A stretch of DNA of 64,000 bases, taken from Megalonaias nervosa. Lineage: Eukaryota; Mollusca; Bivalvia; Unionida; Unionidae. Made by a program: the position numbers and the translations under genes. Of this stretch, positions 27,201-42,200 are shown piece by piece; positions within the stretch are counted from its first letter, which is position 1, and every line of letters begins with the position of its first letter. The stretch covers positions 29,118 to 93,117 of the forward strand of contig JAECUM010003298.1 of the NCBI GenBank assembly GCA_016617855.1, written 5' to 3'. Below the pieces are notes generated by a model. That model saw only the letters and a list, made by a program, of their open reading frames with translations. It ran no database searches and was not told the DNA's origin.

Positions 27201-30200
27201 CACCTGTCATTAGATTTTAACCAATTTCCAACACTGTTGTTGACCACATAGTGTTTCCATTATGGAAAATTAAGGCTTTTTTCTAGCCATTTGTTTTCAA
27301 GCTTAAACTTACTGTCTTAAAATTGCATCATTCTCCCAACTATTTCAAACATTTTTACCTGTTACAAATCTGCAGTCTTCCTAATAAAGACACATCAAAT
27401 AATGCTGTTTTCAAGGGCAAGAATCCTGTTCCGTGCTACTATGAAAACAATAACTGATTATTCCACTCACTTTATGTTACACTGAACGAAAAAAAACCAA
27501 GTTAATTGCTAACTTTGGCAAAGACTAAATGTGAATAAAATATAATGCCAGTGAATGTAACAACTGTTTATTTAAACAAACAAATCAATAATAGAAGAGA
27601 ACATTAGTGCAATTTCGTCTAAAAATGCTGTGGAACAAGACACCAGAGTGGGGCTGAGAATGCTCACCTGGCTTTCATCCACAAAGTAGTCAACTGCAAG
27701 AGCATTCAGCCAATTAATCTGAGTTAGTAGAATACTTTTGAACAAAGTCATTTAAATTCTGTTGAAAAAGTTGGGCTACTGAGAAATCACCATGGCATTT
27801 CACAGTTTCATTATCTGCCTTCTATTAAAATGGACTCAACAAAGAAAGTTGTTTTAATTTAATTTAGTAATGTTGACCATACTTAACAGCAGATTGATGT
27901 CACAAAGGAATTGACAGGCCTTGATGTCAGGATACTGTCAAAAATTTGGTAAATTTCTTTTGAACAGTTTTTTTACTTGGTATGTTAGAAGCCACATTAG
28001 ATAGCCAATGAGAACTTTTTTATAAGGACATATTAGACTGTCACTCAGCATTATTTTTATAAGGACATATAAGACTGTCAATCAGCATTATTTTTATAAT
28101 ATTAGACTGTCACTCAGCATTATTTTTATAAAGACATATTAGATTGTCACTCAGCATTATTTTTATAAGGACATGTTAGACTGTCACTCAGCATTATTTT
28201 TATAAGGACATATTAGACTGTCAATCAGCATTATTTTTATAAGGACATATTAGACTGTCAATTTTTTATAAGGACATATTAGACTGTCACTCAGCATTGT
28301 TTTTATAAGGACATATTAGACTGTCAATCAGCATCAGTTTTATAAGGACATATTAGACTGTCACTCAGCATTATTTTTATAAAGGCATATTTGCCACTGT
28401 CACTCAGCATCATTTTTATAGGGGCATATTAGACTTTCACTCAGCATCATTTTTATAAGGACATATTGGACTGTCACTCAGCATTACTTCTATAAGGACA
28501 TATTAGACTGTCACTCAGCATCATTTTGATAGGGGCATATTAGATAGCCAATCAAAGCTATTTTTAGAAAGGTATATTAGATAGCTATTCAACATTATTT
28601 TCATAAAGACATATTAGATTGTCAATGAGCATCCTTTTTTATAAAGGCATATTAAATAACCAATCAAAATTATTTTTATAAAGGCATCCAAATAGCCAAA
28701 CAAAATTATTTTTATAAAGGCATATTAAATAGCCAATCAAAATTATTTTTATACAGGCATATTAAATAGCCAATCAAAATTATTTTTATAAAGGCATATT
28801 AAATAGCCAATCAAAATTATTTTTATAAAGGCATCCTAAATAGCCAATCAAAATTATTTTTATAAAGGCATATTAAATAGCCAATTACCATTATTTTTAT
28901 AAGAGCATACTAGACAGCCAATCAGTATTATTTGTATAAAGGCAAAAGTCATGGGTGGTGGTCTACCCTTTCGTATTTTGCATAGAGTTAGATTTCCTCA
29001 CTGGTTATAGTGGCTATTAAAAAAAACAAACCACTGTATATATTGGGTATTGTTAAATGAACTTTTAATTCCTTTATTTTGTTACATAATTAATGGCTGC
29101 AAGATGGGTTATAGAGTATACAGCTTGGCCTTACTTCTGAAGTGCACTTATAAAAAAACTGCTAGGTCCATTTGGTCATTTTCACTTCCTGGACTTCAGA
29201 GGCAAAATGTGAAAAGAAGAGCAAATAATTTTTTAAATATTTTATATGGTAATTTATTCATTGCACTTTCAGAAGCTGGTATTGTATAGTCAGGCAAGTT
29301 TTGTTTTGTTTGCCCTATTTTAATAACTGCTAATGATTATGTAGTTTGGACTAATTCAACCTGATCTCTCGAACACATGGGAGCAGCCATTTTGGTTAGC
29401 TATGTGCTTACTTCATGTACAATTTTCACAAATATAATATCCAAAGATTTTTCAGCCACAGTATATAAAAGTAACATAGAGGTATGCCAACAGTCTGTCA
29501 TCTTACATCTTTCACTCACTCAGAAGTTTATAATACCTGTTGAGCACCCCCATTATGCCAAGATGTCTTCTTCTATGTTTAGTCAAATTTTGTGGGGAGT
29601 GGTTTTGGAGACAAAATCATGTACAGGCATTTTTTGTATTTTTGTATTCAAAGTGAGATGGCAAACCCATAACTATTCAAACAAAATTGAAAGGCCTTAA
29701 TGTAAGCATGCCCTCTGAAGGCAAAATTCATTATCAAATTACAAAATAAAAATACCGCTTAACAATATTCATCACTCAGTAAAATTGTTCAGCTTTACAA
29801 AATGGTTCAACAACTTCACTCATCCTTTAAAATCCAATCTTGGCACTAAAATGTATGTAGATAGTTTTTGCATTCCATAAATTTCTTTGACTCGCTAAGT
29901 TTAATTCAGAGACATTATTTCAGACATATTGAAGAGGTGCCATTTTAGCACCGTGTATAACACATTCTCCGCTTTGTCTCCTTTTAGGATCATATTTATT
30001 TCAGTATACAGTACATTCTCTGCCTTCTCTACCTTTAGGTTCAAGAATTCCACACAGTGTGTTGTCTATTTTTAGGATCATGGATATTTCAGTGTACAAT
30101 ACAGTCTCTGCCTTCTCTACCTTTAGGATCAAGAATTCCACACAGTGTGTTGTCTATTTTTAGGATCATGGATATTTCAGTGTACAATACAGTCTCTGCC

Positions 30201-33200
30201 TTCTCTACCTTTAGGATCAAGAATTCCACACAGTCTGTTCTTTGTCTATTTTTAGGATCATGGATATTTCAGTGTACAATACATTCTCTGCCTTCTCTAC
30301 CTCTAGGATCAAGAATTCCACAGTGTGTTCTTTGTCTATTTTTAGGATTATGGATATTTCCATGAACAATACATTCTCTGCCTTCTCTCCCTTTAGGATC
30401 AAGAATTCCACACAGTCTGTTCTTTGTCTATTTTTAATATCATAATTATCACAGCATACAACACATTCTCTGCTTTATGAATTTAAAGATTACGAAAAGT
30501 ACCATTACAATATTTTCTCTGACATGCCTACCATTGGAATCATGAAAAGCATAGTGTACAATACTTTCTCTGCTTCGTGGATCTTTAGAATAAAAAAAAG
30601 TATCATGTACAACATTTTATATTTTCTACTCATCATTAGAATCATAAATAGCAAAGCTGTTGGAGATAATTCTCAAGTTCATTCCTAGGGTAAATGGTAA
30701 TCCCTATAATACCAGACTCCAAACAATTCTAAATTGTTACTCATTCCACAAGTAGTAAATAGAACCATGTCTTTTTACACTTTGCATAGAAACAGAAGTT
30801 ACTAGTCCTTACCCACCCATGATTCCTCAGATGCAGTAGACATTTAAGTCAAATTTTCTAGGGTTTTTGTCACACCACCATGACACAGCCTTTCTAGTGA
30901 TTTCAAGAAAAGTTTATTTGGAATCATTTAATTTTTACACAAATGATGGTTTGGATTATATCTGCAATGATAAATTTCTGATTTATTACCAACCTGATCA
31001 TTTAGCTAACAAAAATCAAATGTACACAATGTGACCAAGGTTACACTAGTAAGCTGACTTGTTACCAGTTGTAACGATTTGGTTTCTGACTTCTTCTGGG
31101 GCACCAAGTCTAATTAATGGAGTCAGGATTCAATAACAAAACAGAAACAATAATGATGACATCTCAAACACAGGATATTTATTTTCCACTGAATTATTAT
31201 ATTGGCTACAAAGAAGAAATTTGTATCTTGAATATGCTTTGAATAATGTCATCTGTTCAAGATTATTTATCAATCAGTAGACATCATTTTCTCGAAATCT
31301 CTAGAAGGCTGATTAAAGTGGAATGACCACAACTTTAATCCTTAAGTTCAATGGTTTTCTTCATGTTTTCCAATCTCCACAAACCAATGAGTGACTTTCA
31401 AAAACATTTTGATGATTTTTCTTTAGGATGAAATAATATTCATATCCAAAGATCTTTCTTCAAAATGTAGGTTTTGATACTGTCCTTTACATGGTTAATG
31501 ATCACTATTCAGAAATTCATTGTATACAATCACTTTTAACTCAGTTTAACTTCAAATAACATAGACCTGATCTGCCATCACATAATGTGCCTGCCAATCA
31601 GGTCTATGTTGTTTGTTCTACTGATGACTCCTAACAAACTGCAGAGACCCAGATCTGCAGATGAATTATGTCATGACAGATCTGGATCTTGACTTTCATA
31701 TGGGCATATTTGGTACAATAGTTGGACTTGACTTTCATATGGGCATATTTGGTACAATCGTTGGACTCGACTTTCATATGGGCATATTTGGTAGAATAGT
31801 TGGACTCGACTTTCATATGGGCATATTTGGTACAATATTTGGACTTGATTTTCATATGGGCATATTTGGTACAATAGTTGGATTTGACTTTCATATGGGC
31901 ATATTTGGTACAATAGTTGATTTTCTTTATGGACACTTGTCAGACAAATTACCTGCAAGAAGAAACATATTTAGAATCCCCCATGTCCTACATATATATA
32001 AAAGTAATTTCCAAAATTGAATCTATGATAAATGTTTCATGTAGAGAGTGGGGGTCAATTTGATTATAAGTTGATATGCAATGTAAGAGATACACATGAA
32101 ATACTCACATCTCCAACATGTAAATTCTAAGATGAGTAAAGATAAATCAAACTTTAAAAAAGTTTCTTTAAAGACAAGCATTTATCTGTTGTACATTTAG
32201 CTGCTTAGTACATTGCAAAATCATTCTTACTGCTTTCGGGCTTAATTTCAACATTTTACAAGACGACTGTTTTAAATAAAAAAATAACTGATTAATTAAA
32301 TTTTCTGAATAACACAAAGTTCTACTAGGTTAAAGTCACTAAAGGCATTGGATTACTTCTGAATATCAAGTGGTTTCTATTTAGTTGTGCCAAGAAGATT
32401 GTGAATTAAAAAATCTGAGTCCAAAGATATAATAAAAATACAATAATTGCACATATGGCTTTAGAATCTAATTAAAACATGCTTACACATATCAACATGC
32501 AAATATCAAATTCGTCACAAAGACAATGAGTCTCAAAGTTCATCAAGCAATCAAGTACCTTTTGTTCGACTGTACTGAAATAGACTCAGGACACAAATCT
32601 AGGCATACACAGATAACAGTAAAACAATAAAATAACATCTCTACACTTTTTGCTTAGTACCACCTCCCCTGGGGACACAAGTCTAGGCATATATAGACAG
32701 AAATCTGAAAAATAATAAAATACTATGTCTACACTTTTGCTTTAGCCACCCCCACCAAAACACAAGACAGAAGTGTAGGCATATTCAGACATCAGTAAAA
32801 CAATAAAATAACACGCCTACACTTTTTAGTTAGCCCCACCCATCAGGAAGGGGACAGGGGTAGTTGCATTTAAAACCATCATAGTTTCTGCCTTTATTAA
32901 AACTTCACTAAGCAGATTAATCTTAAGGCATTTGACTGGACACTTTATTGTTTCCAAAGCTAATGTCTTTATCAAATAATCCAAAGAAGAAAACAAAATA
33001 AAACTTTACTTACTCCTAATCTATATGTCTTTTATAAAAAAATACTTATCAAAGTATAATTAATTTTTTATTATCTCACCCTCTCAAGCTGTTTTTCAAG
33101 GTCAATCACTTGCTGGTTTAGCACAGCATTTTCCCGAACAATCTGTGAGCTATCATCTGACACTTTGGCTCGTAGATGGCGCTCTTGTTCAGCAGAAAGC

Positions 33201-36200
33201 TCAGCTTCCTTCAACCTTTGACGCAGAACCCTAATCTCCTCCTACAATACATGAGAAAAATAATTTTGGATTTAAAAACAATAAATCAAGGAAAATAGTT
33301 TTTATTATTAACCACTACTTGTTGTTTGGTGCACCTAAGGAATTAAGAAATTCAAATGTAAAAAGCCAGCCAAACTAAAAACCAGATCTAAAGCACTGCA
33401 AATCTTTGTCCAGCAGCCTGGAACAAATTCTGGATTCTGCCAGACAAGTAACAGATTTTGTCACATGCCACAAACCTTGTAGTAAAAATATTTTGATATA
33501 GTTTAATTTATATTGATATTAAAACCAAAATTTCATAATGTCCCAAAAGAAGATTTCTGATATTTCTGGCTCTGTACATTTTTTTAAAAAACACTTTTCA
33601 TTTAAATAGTCTCCTACAGATAATATCATCCTAGTCAACCACTTATGTAAAGACTTCTACTGAAAGTACCCATTGGTTTCCCACTTATGTAAAGACTTCT
33701 ACTGAAAGTACCCATTGGTTTCCCACTTATGTAAAGACTTCTACTGAAAGTACCCATTGGTTTCCCACTTATGTAAAGACTTCTACTGAAAGTACCCATT
33801 GGTTTCCCACTTATGTAAAGACTTCTACTGAAAGTACCCATTGGTTTCCCACTTATGTAAAGACTTCTACTGAAAGTACCCATTGGTTTCCCACTTATGT
33901 AAAGACTTCTACTGAAAGTACCCATTGGTTTCCCACTTATGTAAAGACTTCTACTGAAAGTACCCATTGGTTTCCCACTTATGTAAAGACTTCTACTGAA
34001 AGTACCCATTAGTTTCCCACTTATGTAAAGACTTCTACTGAAATTACCCATTAGTTTCCCACTTATGTAAAGACTTCTACTGAAATTACCCATTAGTTTC
34101 CCACTTATGTAAAGACTTCTACTGAAAGTATCCATTAGTTTCCCACTTATGTAAAGACTTCTACTGAAAGTACCCATTAGTTTCCCACTTATGTAAAGAC
34201 TTCTACTGAAAGTACCCATTAGTTTCCCACTTATGTAAAGACTTCTACTGAAAGTACCCATTAGTTTCCCACTTATGTAAAGATTTATATTGAAGGTATT
34301 CACCGGCTGTCTACTTACTTAAGACTTCTATTAAAAGAACCCATTAGTTTCCCACTTATTTAATGACTTCTACTGAAAGTATCCATTGGTTGCCCTCTAA
34401 TGTAAAGACTTCTACTAAAAGTACCCATTAGTTTCCCACTTATGTAAAGACTTCTATTGAAAGTATCCATTGGTTGCCCTCTATTGTAAAGTTTTCTGCT
34501 AAAAGTACCCACTGGTTTCCGACTTATGTAAAGACTTCTACTGAAAGTACCCATTAGTTTCCCACTTATGTAAAGATTTATATTGAAGGTATTCACCGGC
34601 TGTCTACTTACTTAAGGACTTCTATTAAAAGAACCCATTGGTTTCCCACTTATTTAATGACTTCTACTGAAAGTATCCACTGGTTGCCCTCTAATGTAAA
34701 GACTTCTACTAAAAGTACCCATTAGTTTCCCACTTATGTAAAGACTTCTATTGAAAGTATCCATTGGTTGCCCTCTATTGTAAAGTTTTCTGCTAAAAGT
34801 ACCCACTGGTTTCCGACTTATGTAAAGACTTCTACTGAAAGTACCCATTAGTTTCCCACTTATGTAAAGATTTATATTGAAGGTATTCACCGGCTGTCTA
34901 CTTACTTAAGGACTTCTATTAAAAGAACCCATTGGTTTCCCACTTATTTAATGACTTCTACTGAAAGTATCCATTGGTTGCCCTCTAATGTAAAGACTTC
35001 TACTAAAAGTACCCATTAGTTTCCCACTTATGTAAAGACTTCTATTGAGAGTATCCATTGGTTGCCCTCTATTGTAAAGTTTTCTGCTAAAAGTACACAC
35101 TGGTTTCCCACTTATGTAAAGACTTCTACTGAAAGTATTCATCGGTTGTCTACTTACTTAAGGACATCTATAAAAAGAACCTATTGGTTTACCATTTATG
35201 TAGACTTTTACTGAATATATCCACTGGTTGCCCTCTAATGAAAAGACTTCTACTTAAAATACCCATTGGTTTCCCACTTATGTAAAGACTTCTACTGAAA
35301 GTATCCACTGGTTGTCCACTTACTTAAAGACTTCTATCAAAAGAACCCATTGGTTGCCCACTTATGTAAACACTTCTACTGAAAGTACCCATTGGTTGCA
35401 TACTTATGTAAAGGTTTCTACTAAAAATACCCATTGGTTGCCCACTTATTTTAGACTTATATTAAAAGAACCCACTGGTTGCCCACTTAGGTCAAGACTT
35501 CTATTAAAAGAACCCATTGGTTGCCTTCTATTAAAAGAACCCATTGGTTGCTGCTTATGTAAAAAGACTTCTACCAAAAGTACCCATTTCTTCATTAATC
35601 ACTCTTAAAGCACATTCACAAACTTGATACACATGTCAGGCAATTTGATATATGTCAGGCAATATTGTACACAAGTCAGTCATTTTGATACAAGTCAGAC
35701 AATTTGGTACATATGTCAGGCAACATGAAAAACATCAATCAACTTGTGTAGATGTGACTTTGGATATATAGAAGTTTGCAGCATTCAATAATATTTATGT
35801 TACCATGGAAACAATGAAAGTAGTAAACTTAAGGATATTTATCCATAGGGTTCAGAAAGAAGTAGCAGTCATCATAAAGAGCAACATGTGCTTTGTGACT
35901 TTGCAATTCAGTCAGTCATCATACATAGCAACACATACCTTGTGACTTTGCAATTCAGTCAGTCATCATACATAGCAACACATACCTTGTGACTCTGCAA
36001 TTCAGTCAGTCATCATACATAGCAACACATACCTTGTGACTTTGCAATTCAGTCAGTCATCATACATAGCAACACATACCTTGTGACTTTGCAATTCAGT
36101 CAGTCATCATACATAGCAACACATACCTTGTGACTATGCAATTCAGTCAGTCATCATACATAGCAACACATACCTTGTGACTATGCAATTCAGTCAGTCA

Positions 36201-39200
36201 TCATACATAGCAACACATACCTTGTGACTTTGCAATTCAGTCAGTCATCATACATAGCAACACATACCTTGTGACTATGCAATTCAGTCATCATACATAG
36301 CAACACATACCTTGTGACTTTGCAATTCAGTCAGTCATCATACGTAGCAACACATACCTTGTGACTATGCAATTCAGTCAGTCATCATACGTAGCAACAC
36401 ATACCTTGTGACTTTGCAATTCAGTCAGTCATCATACGTAGCAACACATACCTTGTGACTATGCAATTCAGTCAGTCATCATACATAGCAACACATACCT
36501 TGTGACTTTGCAATTCAGTCAGTCATCATACATAGCAACACATACCTTGTGACTATGCAATTCAGTCAGTCATCATACATAGCAACACATACCTTGTGAC
36601 TTTGAAATTTTGACAGTCATCATACATTGCAACATGTTCCTTGAGATTTGCAACTCAGTCAGTCATCGTATAGAGCAACATGTGCCTTGTGACTTTGCAA
36701 TTCAGTCAGTCAATCACACAGAGCAGCATGTGCCTTGTGACTTCGCAATTCAGTCAGTCAATCATTCCGAGTAACATGTGCCTTGCGACTTCGCAATTCA
36801 GTCAGTCAATCATTCAGAGTAACTTGAAGTCAGTGTAATGTCCATACCCTTTCCCAAGCTGAAAAGAAATTTAGACAACACATCTCTGTGGATGTCCACA
36901 AAGCCAACTTAAAGTAAAACAGGTGTCCCTTGAAGAGTTTGACATTCGACTGTCACAAAAGAATTTACAGCAATTCAAGACTTTTTTTAATTATTGAGTG
37001 TTAAAACAATCTCTGGTATTCTTCAGTGATAAGAATTTAAAACTAGCCATTATGGAAGCCATACTGGAAATAAAATTTGCATCATTTTCATTCAGAACAA
37101 ACCAGATACCATTATAAGGCTTCTGGTGAAAACCCATTTTGATATGACCATCTATTCAAGAGAATTAGTTATAACAATGTCAACATGTTCACAGTGGCAG
37201 AAATATTTGAAGTCTGGTTTTCATTCAGGACCAACAAGATTAGCACCAATTTCATTCTGTACAAACTGGACATCATAATCAGCCTTCTGGTGAAAACCCA
37301 CTCCTGATATCACTTTCTATCAAAAAGGAGTATCGTTAAGATTTCAGAATGGCCACTGTGGTGGCCATATTGGAGAACAAATCACCATTTTTTTGAAAGA
37401 TACATTAGATACAAGATGTCTTGCAGCAAAAACCCCATTCTGATTTGACTTCAGCACTAACAAAAATTTCAAAATGTTACTGTGTTGGCCATATTGGATT
37501 TTAGATTGGCACCATTTTCATTTAGTACAAATGAAAAGACAGTATCAGAAATCTTTTAGTGAAAACTCTATGCTGATGTGACCATCCATTCAGGTAGAAT
37601 AGTGATAACAACATCTCCAAGATGGCTTCTGTGGTAATTATACTGAATGTCTAGGTGGCACCATTATCATTTAGGACCAACTAGACACCATCAAATATAT
37701 TCTGGTTAAAACTAAATGCCAATATGACTTTCCATTCAGGAATGGTGTTAAGATTTTCAAAAGCGCAGCAGTGGCTGCCACAATGAATGTCAGGTCAACA
37801 CCATTTTCATTTAAAACCAATTAGACATCACAAAATGTGTTTTATTCAGAACACCATGTAGATATGACCACTTATTCTAGAGGAGAATCAACAACAAGAT
37901 TTTCCTGATGGCTGTAGTGGTACCCATAGTGGCTGTCCATTCGGGATCTTCATAATTTAGCACCACCTTGGGATGTATGTGTGTCAAGTTTCTTGGCAAT
38001 CTGCCAAGTATTTTGGGAGAAGTAGTGAAAACAAACTTGTGCTGATGGATGGATGATAGACAACAGGTCTTCCCATAAATTCTTCTGGTCTGTGACCAGT
38101 GGAACTAAAATTGGACAAAATTAATACACTTGCATATGTTCCAATGTACTTAAATGTTATCATACACTGAATTTCCAAATCTGTCATTGATAATAATCTC
38201 TCTCCACAAACTGCCCCAATGCTCACTTCAAGTCTACACAACAGGAAATATTTTGTATGTCCAATTAACAAGAAATTGTTGCAGTAGTAATAGTTATTTT
38301 TGCTTATCATCATGATCATCACTGTCATCATCATCATCATATAATCGTCACAGGTGTTTGCAGTTGATTTGAAAGATGCATGACTTATAATACTAGCTGA
38401 AAATTCAGTGGTAAATCATCCTTCATCTTTCTTCTCAACATTATAATTTACCTTACATCATCTTTATCACATTCTAATGCTGATCTGATGCTGTTTTATC
38501 TGACTTTGCTTGACTTTTCTAAACTCTTACCAAATTACCTAAACTCTAAAAGACATTGCTTTTTTCAACATGACATTCACTGCTGAAAACGTTCATTTTC
38601 TGTCTCTTTACAAGTGTTTGCCTGAATGCCAGAAAAGACTGTATATATTGTTATATTATAGTACATATTGTACATATATCACAGTATATAATGTATATGC
38701 TGTACATATAGTTATATTAATACATATACTGTATATATTGGTACATTAATGTACATCTTTCTACATTACAGCATATAATGTACAAACTGTACATATTGTT
38801 AAATTGCTGTACATAACGAACATATTATTTATTGTACATACTCGAAGATCTGAAGTGACTTTATCCTGCAGGTTGACAGTGCTGTTGTAGTATTTCTCCT
38901 CCAGGGATTTAAGTTGTGTCTCCACACTCAGGAGTTCTGACCGCTTCTCATCCAATGCAATCTGTGTCATCTTGTGCTGCTCTACACGCTGTTCTAGCTG
39001 CAGAGACAAAAAAAAGCAATTGCTGCTCTTAGATAGACACCAATAAAAAGAACGTTCATAAATGGCAGTCAATGTAAAAACATGGATAAACCCCTGGGTA
39101 CATTCATAAATGACAGTCAATGTAACAACATGGACAAACCCCTGGATACATGACTTTCCTTTTTCAGATTTCTTACAAGTCTAGAGCCAGTGCCAGATAA

Positions 39201-42200
39201 AACTTAAAAACTGTTTTATTGGTTTGTTCTCCTCTTCCATTATTATGTGTTCAATAAATGTGGAAATTCAAAATAATTAAGCTGAAATGAAAATATTCAA
39301 AACACATGAATCTGAGTTTTAATAACCGCTATCTATTTATCAAAAGCGAGTTAGAGACTTGTTCATTGGACAACTGCCAAGTTAAAGAGACTTGTTCATT
39401 GGACAACTGCCAAGTTACAGAGATTTGTTCATTGGACAACTGCCAATTCCCAGTGTGATACATCCTAGCTATACATTCATAGTTTTCCTCACACTCCAAC
39501 TCACTCTTTTAGGATTTTAAGCCAACATAATTATTTGGAATGCCATATTTACACAAGAACATGATATGAACAATTAATTGAAAACAATTTAAAATCCTAC
39601 TATTAATCTTAAATTTTGAATAAGTATTCCACAATGTCTTATCTGTACTTCTATAATAATGTAATGCCCCACATGTCCCCCCAATACACACACACACACA
39701 CACGCACACACACACTATTTAGAAACATTGGTCAGATATAAATTTAAATTTAAACACTAAGTGAAATGGCTGCTGATAGCTTGAGGCAAAAATCCAGTTA
39801 CTTGAATGCTTTGTGGTGTATTAACTTGATCCTGAGAGAAGGATAACTTACACAGCCAGAAGGTCCCTCATTATAAAGCTACTCAGTATACCACTGCCTT
39901 CATGCATAATTCAGGTATGGTCATGAATCTCATACTGGTCTTGAATCTCATAATATTGGTCATGAATCTCATTATACTGGTCATGAATCTCATCATAATA
40001 GTCATGAATCTCATACTGGTCTTGAATCTCATACTGGTCTTGCATCTCATAATATTGGTCATGAATCTCATTATACTGGTCATGAATCTCATCATAATAG
40101 TCACGAATCTCATACTGATTGCTAATCTCATAATACTGATCATGAATGTAATCATGTTGGTCATGTCTCATCAAACTTGTCATGTATTTGATCTTACTGG
40201 TCATGAATCTCATCATAATAATCAGGAATCTCATCATATTGGTCTTGAATATTGGTAATGAATCTCATCATGTCAGTCATGAGACTTATCATACTGGTTG
40301 GACCCAAAATGGTTTAAAGTTCTTGTCTTTATCGATCACTGCCATCACATCTCTGTCTACGTGGGTTCAAATCTCAGACTCTGCCAATGTGGGTATCTGA
40401 GAAAGCTGCCAGTAGCTTCTTGTGGATCTGAGGTCTGTACTAGGTTTTTCACCAGGTTCTTCCTCCACCAATATCACTGACCACCATATACACTCTTGCA
40501 CTGAGAAATGGCATCAAAGTCCCAAAACTACAACAACATCATATTGTTCATAAATCTCTTCATTTAGGTTATTAATCTCACCATATAGTAATGAATCTCA
40601 TGGTGATCAGGAATCTCATCATATCGGTCATAAATCACATACTGATCACCTCATCATTTTGGTCACAAATTACATACTGATCATCTCATCATTTTGGTCA
40701 TAAATCACATACCGATCATCATAATGGTCATAAATCACATACCAATCATCTCATCATATTGGTCATAAATCACATACCGATCATCTCATCATATTGGTCA
40801 TAAATCACATACCGGGCATCTCATCATTTTGGTTATAAATCACATACTGATTATCTCATCATATTGGTCACAAATCACATACTGATCATCTCATCATTTT
40901 GGTCATAAATCACATACCGATCATCATAATGGTCATAAATCACATACCAATCATCTCATCATATTGGTCATAAATCACATACCGATCATCTCATCATATT
41001 GGTCATAAATCACATACCGAGCATCTCATCATTTTGGTTATAAATCACATACTGATTATCTCATCATATTGGTCATAAATCACATACTGATCACCTCATC
41101 ATTTTGGTCACAAATCACATACTGATCATCTCATCATTTTGGTCATAAATCACATACCAATCATCTCATCATATTGGTCATAAATCACATACTGATCATC
41201 TCATCTCATCATAATGGTCATAAATCACATACCAATCATCTCATCATTTTGGTCATAAATCACTTACTGATCATCTCATCTTATCATAATGGTCATAAAT
41301 CACATACCAATCAGCTCATCATTTTGGTCATAAATCACATACTGATCATCACATCATATTGGTCATAAATCACATACCAATCATCTCATCATTTTGGTCA
41401 CAAATCACATACTGGTCATCTCATCATACTGGTCATGAATTTTACCATAAGAGTTATGAATCTCATACTGCTCATGAACCTCATCATACTGGTCTTAAAT
41501 CTCATCATATTAGTCATGCATCTTACCATATTGGCCATTGATTCTCATGATACTGGTCATGAATTTCATGATACTGGTCATGAATTTCATCATACTGGTC
41601 ATGAATCTCATCACATTTGTTTTGAATTTCATAATTTTTGGGCGTTAATCTTATTTCGGTCAAATCTGGTTTACTGCTTATTTAAATTTATTATTTATTT
41701 CATGGCAAAATGAAAACTCTTTGTCTTTCACTGCACTATCAGAACATAATTTTGTTGGAACAACCTTCAGAATAGAGACCCCTATGAATAAGGTTCCTTT
41801 CTAAAGCAGTTCACTTTTCTGACTACCCTGAATAGCATCACAAAGAGGGCACACGTTATTAATCAAAATACTATCTTTAAAATATGTAGGTCACAATCTT
41901 TCGCCCTAAAATGTACCTGACTTTTGAGGCTGGTAATTTTGACTTCTGCATTTCTCAAAGCCATACCACTCTTCTCCAACTCATCACGTGCTTGTAACAT
42001 ATGCCCGTCCTTTTCAGACAGTCTCCCCTCCAGTCCCACGATGTTCTTCTTCAATTGGATTATCTCATCCATCAACATTCTCTTGTCCCGGGCCCGGGCA
42101 TCTGAAAATAGTTGCGATTCAATTCAATGTTATTCATTTTTAATACAATTCCTTTTATGTTCAGCAGAATTATTACTCATTTAAGTTGCTTCTAGACTCC

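Larger units (their letters stand above)
22500..33079 (-). other. Intron 8 (10,580 nt)
   Basis: GT-AG intron, phase 0, the largest in the gene. Holds the 56-, 24-, 45-, 37-, 88-, 39- and ~90-bp repeats listed separately. 25.81-28.0, 29.0-29.9 and 30.5-31.6 kb are AT-rich unique DNA with no coding evidence. Confidence 0.9.
33242..38841 (-). other. Intron 7 (5,600 nt)
   Basis: GT-AG intron, phase 0. Almost wholly repetitive from 33.63 to 37.96 kb (42-bp and 47-bp arrays, then diverged AAGATGGCTGCC-family copies). 38.0-38.63 kb is unique AT-rich DNA, and 38.64-38.83 kb is a TA-rich palindromic tract. Confidence 0.9.
38998..41916 (-). other. Intron 6 (2,919 nt)
   Basis: GT-AG intron, phase 0. 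Contains a ~33-bp triplicate at 39345-39450, a (CA)n run at 39685-39715, the 21-bp and 35-bp arrays, and a decayed SINE. Confidence 0.9.

Noticed and set aside
31075..31085. Other U12-type donors in the gene
   Set aside because: I checked the donors of the remaining nine introns; all are GT with U2-type context, and none begins GTATCCTT or ATATCCTT.
33635..34303. 222-codon ORF on the minus strand as a repeat protein
   Set aside because: It is entirely a 42-bp tandem array within an intron; the period is a multiple of three and the ORF continues neither into a unique domain nor to splice sites.
35885..36830. CRISPR-like appearance of the regularly spaced 47-bp repeats
   Set aside because: The whole unit repeats with no unique spacers, there are no cas genes, and the context is an animal intron.
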